From contig NC_134833.1 of the NCBI RefSeq assembly GCF_004210375.1, forward strand, positions 144,514,127 through 144,578,126: DNA of 64,000 nucleotides. The letters are read 5' to 3'. The DNA is from Tachypleus tridentatus. Taxonomy: Eukaryota > Arthropoda > Merostomata > Xiphosura > Limulidae. Below the pieces are notes generated by a model. It had not been told where the DNA came from and ran no database searches. It worked only from the letters and a program-made list of their open reading frames with translations. Of the stretch, positions 21,275 to 35,154 are shown in pieces. Position 1 is the stretch's first letter, and the number at the start of each line of letters is the position of its first letter. The position numbers and the translations under genes were made by a program.

Positions 21275-22582
21275 CTGATGATAGTGGGTAGGAGATTCAG
21301 TTCTACTACTAGTTTTCCAATGATGGTGGCATACATATCCACGTGTTGAGTTTGTTGTTTCACCTTGATGAATGTGGTTATTAAAGATCTGTTTCTGACC
21401 TCAAGATAAACTTTCTATGTTTTAATGAGACATTCTCGTTTTTTTTCACGAAACTTCCATGTGTTTATTTGTGCTTCATTTGTTTGTTTTTACAAATACA
21501 CAGTAAAAAAAAATTACAGAAGAAGGAAAACTTTCGTACTGTTAATTTTTTTTACGTTAGAAATGGTTTAAATAAAAGTAAACAACACTATATTTGAAAC
21601 ATGTGTACGTTTATTTGCTTACAATTTTATAAAGTTTTATATAAACCATGAATTAAAAACAAGATCTTTATATTTCCAATTATTTGTTGCTGAGTCCGGA
21701 AAAAATTTGCGGTAGTTTTGAATTTTCCTTCGCTTAAATGTCCTTCATTGTATCATTTTCCCGTACGTAAGTTAAGCCACTCTTTATTGCTGCTATATGT
21801 GTTAAATTGTTCCCCAGTGGAACAGCAGTATGTCTGCTGACTTACAACGCTAAAATATGAGTTTCGATAACCGTGGTTGACAGAGCACAGATAGCTCATT
21901 AGTTAGCTTTGTGCTTAATTACAAACATTAAAAAATGTGCTAAATGTTAAATACTGAAATGTTTCAGAAATGTAGTTTGTTTTTAAGATGTCCCTTTTAG
22001 CCAACTACTCATTGTTGTTTGATATTAATTTAAATCCATGATAGTAACTATCAATTCATATTGCATTTGTCGTCCAAAATATATTTCTTTCGAGTTTTAA
22101 ATCATAACGTCATTTGTAACTGATCGTGTGGATAAGGTTATCGAAAGTATTCCAAACTTTTTCATCAACTTTCTCTGTGTACTTATGTTGTAACGTACGT
22201 TCTGAGTGAGAAGTATTTAAAAATAAAAAGAGAGTACTAATTTTAAAGCAAAACTCTTCTTTTTCAATCTTTGTCATCACTTGAGGATAATTCCATTGTG
22301 CTGAAGAAAATATTTTCTTAAAATCTCCACATTTAATTCACTTACGTTTAATTTTAATTCAGTTGTACTTTAAACCTCCGACCATACATTGAGCGAAGAA
22401 TGAAGAGAGCTGATAACGTAAAATAATGACTTTTGAAGGTCCCTAAACATCCATATAGGTGTCGCTTTCTTTTATTCTACCCGACATATTTTAACTCATT
22501 CTGTTGTCGCTTTGTTCTAATTTTAGGTGTAAATTTTACAGCTTACAAAACATACAAATTAATGGCTCACAATATATTTTTG
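21275..22582. other. Sequence unique to this place in the window
   Basis: Similarity to the 3' flank of the other transporter loci stops at about 21274 and resumes at 22903 with the M40 minisatellite. The intervening 1.3 kb has no gene I can support. It holds one type 2 SINE (21814-21926). It may be an insertion or a replaced flank. Confidence 0.5.
21814..21926 (+). mobile_element. tRNA-like SINE, type 2
   Basis: Reads CAGTATGTCTGCTGACTTAC, AACGCTAAAATATGAGTTTCGATAACCG and GAGCACAGATAGC, ending TAGCTTTGTGCTTAATTAC. This second SINE family is also found at 42530-42632 and, on the minus strand, at 45783-45850 and 47400-47497. The head keeps a degenerate B box-like GTTTCGATAACC. Confidence 0.65.
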
Positions 22583-22851
22583 ATGTTTGTTTTTTTGAAT
22601 ATCGCGCAAAGCTACACGAGTACAATCTACGTTAGCCGTATCAATTTTGCAGTGTGAGACTAGCAGGAAGTAAGGCCACCCACTGCCAACTCTTGGACTA
22701 CTCTTTTACCAACAAATAGAGGGATTAACCGTCACACTATAACTCATCCACGGTTGAAAGGGCGAGCATGTTTGGTACGATAGGGGATTCGAACCCGCGA
22801 CCCTCAGATTACGAGTTGAACGCCTTAACCCACCTGGCTATGCTGGCCCTT
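22583..22851 (-). mobile_element. SINE type 1, full length
   Basis: On the minus strand: tRNA-like head (AGCCAGGTGGGTTAAGGCG, B box GGTTCGAATCC), CTCGCCCTTTCAACCGTG body and tail to TTGCGCGATATTC. It sits just before the start of SD1 copy 2 and has no counterpart at another transporter locus. Confidence 0.88.
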
Positions 22852-23599
22852 ATTGTTTTGACGATTCTTATCTAAAACGAAAAAAATCTGTTCTTAAAAT
22901 CATTGAACCAATTATTGTGGACAACGAATTCAGTAGGATTTCTATAACATTCACTTTTCAACCTTTTTAAAACAAACATGATTTCAATAATAATGAGTTT
23001 TTAAATGATGCAAACACGATTTGAACAAAATTAAGCTTTTAAACTTTGTAGATATGGTATCAATAACAAATAGTTTTCAATTTTTGAAACCATAGTGTCA
23101 GTAACACTCATATTTAAACTTTGCATACTTGATTTTACTAACACTCAGGTTTCAAACTGTGCACAGTAAGTATAGTATAAATAATAACCAGTTTTTAAAC
23201 TTTGGAGACATGTTAGGCTTATTATAGTAAAATCAGGCTTTAAATACGTATAGCAAGCTCAGTGCAACAAAGAATTACGTTGTTTTATGGTCACTTAACA
23301 CACAAAAACTAGTAAAATAGTAAAATACAAAATTGGAAAAACAAAAGAGGATTCCAAGCATATACTTAAGGTTTAGTGTAGGTTCAATATGGTGTAATGT
23401 TCCAAGATAGAATTTCGATAGGCATTGTAATTTTAAATAGTGTTTCTTCACGCTGTAAATATTGTTCGTACTGTATCCTTGAAAAAAAAATACACTTAAA
23501 CTATGTATTAGTGTTTTCTGGGTGTATATTTTGTATTTGTGAAATATATATATATTTAGGTTTGCACAAAATTCAAAAAGAAAAAAACAAATTATTTAT

Positions 23600-24330
23600 A
23601 CCTACATGCATAATGTTAGTTTTATTATGATTACAACCAATGTTCCATTTATTTGCTCATCTCAATAAATGATCTAAACTATTTTTCACACCATCAATAC
23701 CCTCTTCATAGCCAGCAATACCCAAAACTTTGACATCATTAACAAATTCAGGTAATATTTTTATTTCTTCAACATTCCTTCTTGTACCTCATTAAGGTAA
23801 ATCAAAAACAGGAATGATTCTAAGACTGCCATTCATCCAGGTTAACTAAACACCATTCTCATAACACTCTTTCACCCAGACACTCTTCTGTCCAATTAGT
23901 TTACTTATCTCCCATATCTAACGAAATAAATTTTATACAAGCCTTTTATGTTTCACCTTGTCAAATGCTTTCTGAAAATCCAGATACACCAAATCTACAT
24001 CCTTGCCCTCATCCACCTTAGCAGCAACGTTTAAAAAGAATGTCTGAAAGTTTGCAACATGAGATTTTCTCTCAGTGAAAATATGTATACTCTCCAATAA
24101 CATTCTAAACTTTATAACATGTTTTATTACAATCTTTCAGCCAGTCGTTTTCTCGTATATCTTTTGATGTCCTGTTTCACCAACGTTCCTGGTATTCAAT
24201 AATATTATAAAAGTCTCGTGCTACCAGTCAATTCACAATTCTAAAATTTGTGATGCTTTTCTTTAATTTTATTTCTCATATCCTGTGTAAGACAACCTGG
24301 TGTGTTACTTGCAGCTGTACTTATCTTTCT
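23600..24330 (-). pseudogene. CR1-like LINE reverse transcriptase fragment, duplicate
   Basis: Copy of 700-1420 with the same missing RT finger and the same decayed motifs, so it was dead before SD1 duplicated. Motif A sequence (LDFQKAFDKV) is again visible at about 23950-24010. Confidence 0.75.
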
Positions 24331-27300
24331 ATAAATAAAATATATAAATACGATTTAAAGAATGTAAGGTATGTTGAGCTAAAGTTGGCAAGGTAAGTCC
24401 ATCTGGTTGCTCTCCCTCAACACAGCAGTTTAGAATAGAAATGGTTGTGCCTGAACTGTAGAGGTTTTAAAGACAAGAAACTTCTATTAAGATGCGATAT
24501 GGCTTTTTGTTTTAACACGTTGTATTGCACTTAGAATAAAACATAGAAACAAGTCCAATAAACAAGATATTTTTCTTGTTCTCTTCGTTTCAAACACGTA
24601 TTTAATTACCACAATCTGTCTAAATACGTAACGTATCATCATTAGTTGTTAACTTTATTATTGATAAATTGTTAATTATTGATAAATGAAAGTGTATATT
24701 CTGAGAAAAAAACATTTCTAACAGCATCATTGCATATCATAATCTAATGTGTTATACTAGTCTGACATCAATAACAAAAACAAAAGGTCCATGTTATATT
24801 TTTATTTTATGGTACTTTTGGGAATCAGCATGAAAATTATCAAAATTCTTTATTTGTATGTTTTTATGGTTCAGTGATCAAAATAAAAATTATTTTATTT
24901 AGGTTCTAATTAATCTTAAATCACCTAGTGAGGTGAAGAGAAACTAAAGCTTGTATCCTAAATTCCCACCCACAACAAACTGGTGTCATTCCATCCACGT
25001 AACGAAGGGGTATTATTGATATTTATTTATTTCGCAAATTTATTTGTTAGTGTACATTAGTGTGTTTCGTGTAAAAATTTTGTATTCATAATAAGTAATA
25101 TATGTATATTCCTCACAATGAGAGATAGTTTTCTTTACTAAATAAAGTCTAAATTCATTCCATAAAATGAATTTTGTTTTCAAACACCATGACAAAAATC
25201 GTCTAATATGATTAAAAGTCAAATAACTTTCATTGTGTATCTGATTTTTTACAGTGCAATTTTTTGTGGCGCAATAACAATTAAAAATCTAAATATTATA
25301 AGGTTTAGAGATCATAAGGGGACCCTGAAATGTTAGTTTAGTTTTATATGAAGAACGAAAGAAGATAAACATATTATAAAAGAGCACATGATTGACAAAA
25401 AAATTCTCTAATACATGAAAAATATCCGTCTGTTTACCTGCATCATCCTGAATACGTTACATAAATCCTTCTAAAAATTATACTGTTTGAGATAAATACA
25501 AAATAACTGAAAGAGATTAATGACACTAGTGTATAGCTCTAGTCATATTTACCATAATCCTTATTGGTATCGTTAAATATACTAAACTAAGTTAAAACTG
25601 TTGAAGAAAAGAGAATTATTGGAAGGATGCTGGGGTGATATTTATAGGTATAATGAACACTTTAATACTGCATAAACATCACTACTTCTATTACATCAGT
25701 CCTTCAGTTATCATTAGTTCAAGTAACTCTGGTTTCGTTGAATATCCAGGGTAGGTGAGAAGAGTGTTGATAAATAAATATATACAACATGTAACAACTA
25801 AATAGAAAATTTAAATAATAGTCACTCTGGACTATCATGCGTTTATCATAGTTTGGGATTTTGAAACATCTCTAGCATAAACATTGTTATGTAGCCACAT
25901 TTATTGAAATAAATAAATATTGTAAATATTTCTTTGTCAGTTATACGTGTAGTGTCACTTATACGAAACTTCGGTTGGCTCTAGTTTTGAAATCACTGAT
26001 TTAATCTGTCGAATGTTTATACATTTATTTTCTAAAAAGCATCAGCCACCTAATTAAACTTGCGTAACGCACATATAGCATAGACACAGAATTTTATATT
26101 TAACTCTATCTAACATATATTTAACATATCTAATATATGTGTGTTCATTTTTATACTGCAACAATGTATAAATTAGAGGGACGGCAATGTATCGTTCCAG
26201 CCTATGAAACACATATTATTTTTCAGAATATCTGGAACGGTATTTAACGTTCAATCAGTGTACAGACGATTACAATTCGTCAGTAACTGTAGGTTCATTA
26301 TTGTACATAAAATCAATATTCGAATATCTGTTTCATAAGAGTTAAACACTAAAAATTGTTTTCCATTTTCAGGTTTATCCTACTCTTCTGTCAAACAATG
26401 TCTCTTCAATAATATGGAAAAACTAATATTATATTTTATTTCCCACGTAAATTCTGAAGAGTTATTTTACGTTGTTTACAGATGGAAATTCAACTACCGC
26501 CGATTGGCTGTTCCCAGATAATGCATGTCGGTGAATATAATGTGATGTGTTACTTATATTAATGAATCACTTTCTATGCCCTAATCATATTTTTAGCTTC
26601 AACTTCAATGACATCATCAGAGATCCTCTCGACTAACGTTATCACCACTTCTTATCACACAACCTCTGCATTTTTCTTTTCAAAGAGCTCATATTGCCAA
26701 TACACGTTTTCGTGCACCTGCTGTATTTAACAATAAAATATTCGTTACCTCTAACTTAAGTTTTTCTCCTTCACTGACAGCAGAAACTAAAAACATTTTT
26801 CATTTATACTGTTGCGTATTATAATTTATCTTGGGCGAGTCACTAACTTGTTATTTTGGTATTCTGATAACAAATATCCTGAAACTAAGTTAAATTTTAT
26901 TTTAATGTAGAAATAATTAAATTTGAAGATGTAGTAATTAATGATGTCTGCCAACAATATTAATACACACAGTTTTCTTTCTTAACACATGTATATATTA
27001 ATATGTTAGTGATAACATAATTTACAATAATTGTCTTCCCAAACAGTTGTTAGAGATAACGATTTGATAAACAAAAATCTTACAAATTAACAAAAACAAA
27101 TGAGTCTTCAATGTAGTCTAAAAATTAATTTCCAGTTGATATCGGTACAGTTTACATAACAGGTAAATGTGAACCTCTTTTCTGTTTGCACGTCAGATTT
27201 TCACCGCTAAAAGTATCTAATATTTAAGTAGAAATACTAACGTTTCATGATACTTCGCTGAGTTCAAATAGTTTGTAATTGTTTGAAACATACAAATGTT

Positions 27301-27950
27301 TCTGGTCAGTATTTGTTGTTTTCCGATAAATAAACTTTATTCATAATTATAGCTTCCGAGGCTTGTAGTATACACACTGTAGCAAATCAACAATATACAC
27401 GTTGCATTAGATACCACTAAAATATTTGAGAAGAAATTTTCCAGAAATTTCAGCTAATTCTACAATATTGCTATTTACCTTCATATATACGTTGTTGATT
27501 CTTACACTCGAGAATCTTCTACAATTTTAGCGAAAAGGAGGGAATGTCACAATACACGTTTAACAATGAAGAAATAGAAGAGGCAGTATTTGAAGGATTA
27601 TTATTGTATTGAAAATAAGCTCAGAATCTTTCCTATCAATTTAACTGTGTCCAACTAATTACTTTTAGTTATTCAATATTGGTGTTTTTATCTAAAAACT
27701 ACACATAAAAATAAACTAATAACAGATTTTATCTAATTAAATATATTACATTTTCACAAATCTCACAATTCCTTGATATAAACTGTCTTAACATAATTGT
27801 AGCTTTGATTGGAACTATTGAAATTTCATCTCTTGCATATCTATTTCCTTTACATTTCTGTCATATATAGATAACTCTTCACTGTAGTGTTTTTTAATTG
27901 GTTTTCCGAATCAGTTTAAATATCAGATTTAATATCAACATACTTTTACC
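24331..27950. other. Non-coding 3' flank of transporter locus C
   Basis: Counterpart of 1421-5050. No gene is visible; the minus-strand frame at 25040-25222 has no support. It includes the diverged relic repeat at about 26210-26860. Confidence 0.5.
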
Positions 27951-28330
27951 AACCGGTAGATGGACAATATACATACGTATATATGTTTTTCTGAGATATA
28001 AAATATACACATCGAAAACTCTAATACACAACATAACTATTATTATTTTCCAATGATAGAATATAAACAATATTAGAGCGTGAAGAGAAACTATTACAAT
28101 ATTAAAATGCTTATCGAATCTCCAGCCTGGAACTTCCCACTTCGTACCTGGATATGACAACACCTATACCATATTTAAGTGTAAACTGAGAATCATATTT
28201 CATTTTTATAATTTTTTTCTTTACTAGTTAATGTGTTTTAAATGAGCGTAAAGCTACATCATGATTTGTATCCTAGGTCTACAACAGCCATGTTTTTAGT
28301 ATCAGAAGCGTTTCGTGTTTGCAAAGTTTC
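27950..28330 (+). pseudogene. Relic exon (EREEK repeat) 3' of gene C
   Basis: Same stretch as 5080-5480, with the same stop after LLQY. The minus-strand frame at 27894-28163 is an antisense shadow. Confidence 0.4.
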
Positions 28331-28932
28331 AAAACTGGATATTATTGAAATCATGTTTATACTGCTAGTGCATAGTTAACAACCTAAGTGTTATTAAAAC
28401 AATGTTTGATCTACAACAATTAAAACAATGTTATTGAAAACATGTCTGATCTATAAACAGTTTTAAAAATAAGTATTATTGAAACATACTTGTTTTGAAT
28501 CGTTCGTGATATAAACCACGATAGAAAGATATTTTGACTGACAAACACAGTACGGTTTATAAGTTAATACTTCAGAATAAAATAATATTGATAATAATAA
28601 CATTGTTGGCTAAAACGAGCTAATTAAAATTACAGTTAATATTTACATAATGTGTGATCGATTATAACCTGAATTACGTCATTTAGTTTTATGAAATAAG
28701 TTTACGCCTACATTGGTTTGTTTGTCTGATAGCGTCAATTATTCTTCGAATACAACACAATTTATCGATCTAACACATAACTGAAATATGGCGTTGCTTC
28801 AATATCTTCCTCAAAAATGATTCAGTAAAGAAAACTCAAACGAAGAGCATGGAAAGTAACTAAAATTATTGCAGTATATTTAATATCCATCGAAAGTAAT
28901 ATACTTAGCTTCAAGCATCAATGTTAAAACTA

Positions 28933-28938
28933 TTTATT
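28933..28938 (-). promoter_or_regulatory. Poly(A) signal of gene C
   Basis: AATAAA on the minus strand about 145 bases beyond the stop, canonical here and in copy B but changed in copy A. Confidence 0.5.
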
Positions 28939-29081
28939 GTGAACTACATTACGAGCATTGGTTATCAAAAGCTTTGAAATAATAATAATAAAATAGTGAA
29001 AAAGTTATTATGTACAAATAATAGAAACCAAATAATATTAATAACAGCAAGAAGTAAATTGTTATGTTGAAATATTAAGAA

Positions 29082-30005
29082 CTAATTCGCTTTTCTTAAT
29101 GTTGTTAAAAGAACACCAACTAAAATTAAAACAGCGCCAAAAATACTGTACCAGGTGGCGATGGTATTTAATAGGAAAATATCGAACAAAAAGGCTGTAA
29201 TTATATTGAGAGTCTGAGCAACAGACACTGGTCCAGCATTTTCAACTTGTAAGGCTATTGTGGTGAAGAGTTGATTGAGCATCATAAAGATGCCAGAACT
29301 AACAACAAGAACACTGTTTTTACCACAAGATGATATTTGAATTTCTTCAAACAAGAACAATAGAAAAGTTCCCACAACTAGGCTAAAGGCAGACATCATG
29401 GCGGCCACAACTTGAGGTGGTGTTTTTTGAAGTTTACGGGCCATTGTATAGCAACAAGCTTTCAATAAACACGCAGAAAATCCAACCGTAATTCCTATCC
29501 ACCGATTATCTACGTCATGAATGTTTTGAAACGTTCCAATGATAAACGTTGGTTTGATAATTAAAATAATGCCCGTCATCGCCAGCATTAAGACGAATAT
29601 ATTGTAAGCCCCACAAGGTTCTCTCAAAACCAAGTAAGCAAGCAAACTAATGAACACTGGAGAAGAGGAATAGATTGTGTAAGCATCCGCAAGTGGGAGC
29701 CAATGAAAACAGTATATCATTAGGGCTTTTACTATTCCACCAAATATAGCTCTAAAAAACAAAATAATTCTTTCTCCTTCTTCTCCGAAGTAATTGGCTT
29801 TCGAATAAATAATAAAAACATTATAAATTCCCCACTGGATAATAGCTTGAGTTACCAGAAACTGGGCCGGACTAATTTCTGACACCAGCTTCAAATTCAG
29901 GATCGCCAGAGAATACATGAATCCTGATGTCATTCCCAAAATAATTCCAATTCTAGGAACAGTCTTGAACTTCTTAAAACTGAGTATTTGGTCAGAAGTT
30001 TTCAT
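29082..30005 (-). CDS. EamA / SLC35G-like drug/metabolite transporter, copy C (intact)
   Basis: A 307 aa membrane protein with the same ten hydrophobic segments and two EamA repeats as copy A, and about 93 percent identical to it. The start is ATG at 30005, not the upstream GTG. The exon opens at 30032 after TTCGCAG. The SLC35G-like block PLADAYTIYSSSPVFISLL is unchanged. Residues peculiar to C include G89, A142 and I170, where A and B agree on D, T and K. A and C are both free of stops and frameshifts, while almost everything around them is decayed, which suggests they have been kept by selection. Like A it has a non-coding first exon (31145-31345), a LINE head to head upstream, and a convergent relic exon downstream. 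The substrate is unknown. Confidence 0.85.
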   Translation of the reverse strand: MKTSDQILSFKKFKTVPRIGIILGMTSGFMYSLAILNLKLVSEISPAQFLVTQAIIQWGIYNVFIIYSKANYFGEEGERIILFFRAIFGGIVKALMIYCFHWLPLADAYTIYSSSPVFISLLAYLVLREPCGAYNIFVLMLAMTGIILIIKPTFIIGTFQNIHDVDNRWIGITVGFSACLLKACCYTMARKLQKTPPQVVAAMMSAFSLVVGTFLLFLFEEIQISSCGKNSVLVVSSGIFMMLNQLFTTIALQVENAGPVSVAQTLNIITAFLFDIFLLNTIATWYSIFGAVLILVGVLLTTLRKAN

Positions 30006-30032
30006 GTCCACAGTTGTATGTCGACAAAGATG

Positions 30033-31144
30033 CTGCGAATAAAAATATCTTATTAATAATATAAAGCATTAGATTTGTCAAATCTTATTTTAATAAATGT
30101 TTCTAAAACTTTAAAATGACTACTTTACAGATTGATCCAAATTTTTTTCTATAAACGAGTGTAATATTATCATCAGTTTGATAATACAAGCATATCATGT
30201 GTTACATTTCTATACATATATGTGTTTTAAATAAATTTTTTTATCAATAGTTTCTAACCAAGATAAAGGTAACTATAAAAACAGAACTAAGAACCTAGCG
30301 CACAATTTAACAAAGTTAATTATTATAACAGTCTTTTAAGATGAACTTAATGGCATAAATTAAACACAAGATATTTTAAAATTCATAAAAGATAAAACGA
30401 TTTATTCATGAAAGATTTTGTTGGTAGTTATTACAAAACATGTTTACAGAGGTTTGTCTAATTTAGGATATTTAACTTTCTTCTAAACACATACAACAAG
30501 TTAACAATGAAACATGATGTATATAATTTTAAATTGTGATAACATTAGTTTTAAGACCTACATTAAGATTATTGTAAATGGCATTGTAGCTAATGTAAAA
30601 AAAACTAAATTTAAAGAAAAATGGAGTTTGTCATTACGTAAGCAGCTTGAACATCTTTCTTTGTTCCTTTGTTTTGACAGGGTTTCTCCTTTAAATTAAA
30701 TATTACTGGTTTCAGAGATGAGGTATATCTCTCTAATTGAATTAAATTATGAAGATAATATTTCAAATATTATAAGAGAAATTTATTTATTTTGGAAATT
30801 TTCATTCAGTATAAAAACTAATTTCATGAAACATTTATAAAGGTTTTTAAAACCACAGTTGTTTCTTAGACACCACATGATCTTCTAGGCTTAATAATTT
30901 TATTTCTCCCGGAACACAATGTTAGAATGAAGAGGACACTTGAATAGGTCGAAACTAGTTTCTTAGATATGAAACTTTTGACACTTCGATCCGTTCAGTA
31001 TTGTTTTATTCATTTATGACAGATAAGCTGCAGAGAAATTGTTTTTATTTCCCTGCCTTTCTTAACTAAGAAATGAAAAATATAAAGTCATATGACACCA
31101 GGAGGGTTAAACCTATGAATAAAAATAAAAATATATCAACTAAC
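30033..31144 (-). other. Intron 1 of gene C
   Basis: 1112 bases between donor GTTAGT and acceptor TTCGCAG. It is about 150 bases longer than intron A because of a stretch around 30735-30895 absent from A. Confidence 0.6.
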
Positions 31145-31345
31145 CTGGTTCAGAGCTGTGTGTCGCACACTTCGGTAGCTTTAAACATAACTCGAATGTA
31201 AATGTTGAACTGAGTTTCACCAAACTCGTGCCGTTCAGATGACGGTTATCATTGTACGTGTATAACTTTGAAACAGCAGTTGAAAACTGCGCAATTCACT
31301 GCCATGTTTTAGTGCTGAACGGGACTGTTAATCTAAATAAATTAT
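31145..31345 (-). other. Non-coding first exon of gene C
   Basis: Nearly identical to 8145-8345, ending GCTCTGAACCAG at the donor. The 5' limit is set by where similarity to locus B ends. Confidence 0.55.
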
Positions 31346-31607
31346 AACTGTACCTGAAGTTGCAAAAACAGTTGTGTTGTAGGTTGGAAAATGCGAGCAA
31401 AAAATGCAACTGTGTGGTTTCTACGTTAGTGAGTTACAGTGTAATGGAGAATTGAAATGCATTCATCATTTTGGCTTCTCATAAAATGAGTGTTAGGTAC
31501 CTGCATTGAATAAAATAAAAAATTGGAGAAAATAAGTTTTTTAATTCACCAATAGAACACAGCGTGCTATAAACTACGCAGCAAATAATGATCCTATTGT
31601 ATTTTGT

Positions 31608-34600
31608 CTTTTTGGCAACCTCTAGATGTGGATTCCTGTACATGGTGAGGGAACTTCCCATAGAAAGTTCTGCTTTCTTTAGTTTACCTCTTCTGGGTTT
31701 TCGTGGCGACCCCTGGAGAGAGAGGACAGGATCCTGATGTTTAAGGGGTCCAACCTTATGACATTACTTTGGCCTTGGATTCCTGTAGATGGCCAGCCTT
31801 GAGGTTCTCCCCCCACGGTACACTTGGGCTAGGGTCAACCAAGTACCAGTGTTGGATGTTTTTAAAAGGTGTTATGAACATTGTATATGATGCTGGTGTT
31901 TGGGTATAGTGTTCACGAAACCCTGGCTTTGCTTTTATATCTTTGTTTGGTATTGTAGTGCGTTTCCTCGTAGGTCTTCATGGTAGATAGAGTCAGTGGG
32001 TATCAAAACATTCTTTTTTTATCATGGGTTTCCCAAATAAAAACTTAAATAAAATAGTGATAAAATAGACCATTTTAAACGATTATATTTTGAAGATTCC
32101 AAGCAGCAACCTTCAACTTCTTCAACATCTGTTCCACATTGTTTGATATTACATTCTTTATCAGACAAATCTTTGGGACCGATTTCTTCTTTTTTAATTC
32201 AGAAAGTACTAGAGGGACTTGCTCGTTGTCCTAAGTCAGTCAAAAAGCTTAGTTCTGGTGACAACTTGGTTGAAACATCCTAAACACAGTGAACTCCTCT
32301 CACATTCGTTCCACTGCTACAATGAGAGTACAAACGGATGTCTCTGTGCCTCCAAAAGAAACTCAAACCATGTGAAAAGTCTTTTGACATCCATGATTAA
32401 GAAAGCTGATGAATGAACGTCAACGCCCACCTCTTTCCTTACCATTAATTTCGACAGATCTCCAGATCCACTTCCTTTGGTTCCGAGTACGGGCATTCTT
32501 CTCGAGTTCATCTTCTTCTCTGGCACCGATATGCAAAACGATCATTTGTTCACACCCTCAGTCGCTGAAATCTTTTTTCTAACGACATAAAACTACCCAA
32601 TCGACCCAGGGCACGATCCATGGAGGTCGATAAACCTCCTTGGAGTAAAGAAAGTAAAGAAAAAAAGATGTGATCGAAAAACACTCACTTGGCGTACACA
32701 TAAATAAAAATGGTCAATTTGATACAGTGAAACTGTCGATGTTTACGTTGTAATCAGGATGACATGAAAGCACTTCTTCTTGCCATCCTATATTTTTTCC
32801 TCACAGGAAACATTTCTGAAACCTGCTGATACAATTACTTTCTGACTGTTTTCTTTACACAGAAACGGACTAGTTCATGGAGAGGCGGTACTGTTGGTCG
32901 TTCAGAATGTTCCCACCATACCTTTTCCACTCGACACACCCTTGGTGGCCGTAGTCATCCATGTTTTCTAGGGTCGTACGATTATTGTTTATGTATCCTG
33001 AAAGTCCTTTGACCAATCAGACCTTGATGCTCTCGCTGAATAGTTGTCGCCTCTCTTTTTAATCTAAAGAGATTTTAATGGGCATAATCCCCTCTGGGAG
33101 GGTTTCTGATATTCATAGGAGGGGTTGCTCCTTAGTGTGTATATTTTGAGATCTAACCTTTTTATCATCAGTACTGATTCTTATACATATCTTCATGCAC
33201 CTAGTCAGTCTTTTACTGTTATTGATATCTTAGTCTGCTCTCTTTCACTATTCTCCCACTTTTCATGGAGGGTTGACAGTAACACTCAAGGCAGTTATCA
33301 TTTTCCGATCATTTTGAGAGACACTGGCCGTGATCTATGCCACCCGACCCGCGTGCCCCGGTGGAAACTGGATTAAACCAACTGGCCCTCTTTCACTGCT
33401 CTTGCAGAACTTGATCCTACCATCATCTGCAAGCGATCGATAGACGATTGCGTAGACGCAGTGACTGACGGTATAATACAAACAGCTTCTCAAGGTATTC
33501 CTTAAACCTCGACACGTTTTCCACGATATCCTCGTTCGTCGTGGAATCCTGACTGCCACATGGCACGGAAGGCTTATAAACAGGCCAGGTATACCTTTTG
33601 TGGTGGAATCTTGTCTGGATTAAATTCACAGCTAGCATCTCGTCTACCACCAGTTGCAAAGTCATATGAACAAAATACGAAAGGACAATGGGCAGTACAA
33701 TTCTGTCCCCCTTTCGATCTTACTCTCTGATGGCCTTGAAGTAACTGATGCCCGGAGCATCGCCGATTCTCACAGCGAAAGCTTTTTCTGGGTAACTACC
33801 ACTTCTGCATCTTCCTCCACCTTCTTAGCTATCAAGAGTCGGACAGAGCTATCACCTTTTTCATTTTGTTCTGATCGTCTCTGTAGATATAATCGCCACT
33901 TTTCACTGGTGGAACTCAAACTGGTCCTTTATTAGTTTAAAAGTACATTGGTCAGACATGATGATATACTCTATTAGATACTGCACCATCTCTCTACTGC
34001 TTCTCTTGCTATTCTTCTGATTGTTTTTAACCGGATCTGGCAGGAGAATGTTTTTCATGATACATGGCGCTAGGTCATTTTACTACTTTTGTCTAAACCT
34101 GGGAAGGATCTCAAGATTTCTTCAAACTACCGTCCAGTTGCTTTGAGGAGCTGTCTTGGTAAGCCCTTATAGAGGATAGTTAATACTCATCTTTTTTGGT
34201 TCCTCGAACAAACAACCTCTTCTCGCCCAACCAGTGTGTGTTTCGACGACAGCGCTCCACTTCGGACAAATTGATTCGACTTTAAACGTCAATCATAAAA
34301 GCCTTTCTCAAACGACAACATCTTGTATCAGTATTTTTGGTCATTGAGAAGGCTTATTACACAACATAGAGGTTTGGCATTTTGCGAGTTAAAAGTGAAA
34401 AACGTGAAAACAATCTTCTCCAAATAGAAACTTCTATTGGACTTTGACCGTCTTGTTTCCGTAACGATCAGAAAGAGGAAGTTGTCTTAACTAGACAACG
34501 CATTGGTCACAGTTTTTAACTCATAGTTCTTTTATCTGGGATTGATGCACGAATGTGTATTCTATGTAAACACTCAGGTCACAATGAGCCACATTTTACT

Positions 34601-34690
34601 GTCGTGCCGTCGTTGTGACTCTCAACAACGGCTCATTTCAGACATGTTTTGCCCTATGGTTTCTCCCTGACGCTGGATAATGTAATGTGT
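31608..34690 (+). mobile_element. Jockey-like LINE, internally deleted (copy 2)
   Basis: Duplicate of 8598-11700 with the same junctions: RT motif A runs straight into the C-terminal zinc-knuckle region at about 34385, and the 3' end stops at CTGACGCTGGATA. Since both deletions are shared, they existed before SD1 was copied. The endonuclease remnant is near 33055-33100 and the RT finger near 34095-34150. Short open frames on both strands here (32219, 33125, 33335, 33654) are pieces or shadows of it. Confidence 0.85.
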
Positions 34691-35154
34691 ACTAAGATAG
34701 TTTTGATGTTGAATCAATGTCTACATATATACTTTAGGAAGAGACCATAAATTTGGCGCCATTTTGATTTTCATTAATGTGGCCATCTTAAAACGACTTT
34801 CTCTGAAATTAATGAACATTGGAGTTAAAGAGTCCCACTTTCTTCATGATGACAAATTACATCATAAGATCTATGGTGTCTACATGGGTTCGAGCTTATG
34901 GACATTTTTGACAATTTCATGTTGTGTTTGTAAAAATACAATAAATAGAAAACTATTTTCAGCCTCTTTACTCCAAGATATGGTGATAACACGTTTGTTA
35001 TCTTTGAGAACTCTCATGAAGCTTTGTAATTTCTTTAACATTTTAACAACAAACCTATCAGTATAGAGTTTACAGTAGAACATCATAAAGTTTATTTTAT
35101 AGACACTTTAATGAGTGATAATAATGTTTATAACTTAACGTGAAGAATTTACAT
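34691..35154 (-). other. Spacer with the conserved 68-codon open frame, duplicate
   Basis: Counterpart of 11701-12158. The minus-strand frame at 34880-35086 starts MMFYCKLYTDRF and stays open. Confidence 0.3.

Noticed and set aside
27894-28163. 89-codon minus-strand gene
   Set aside because: Antisense to the relic exon repeat and not preserved in the other copies.
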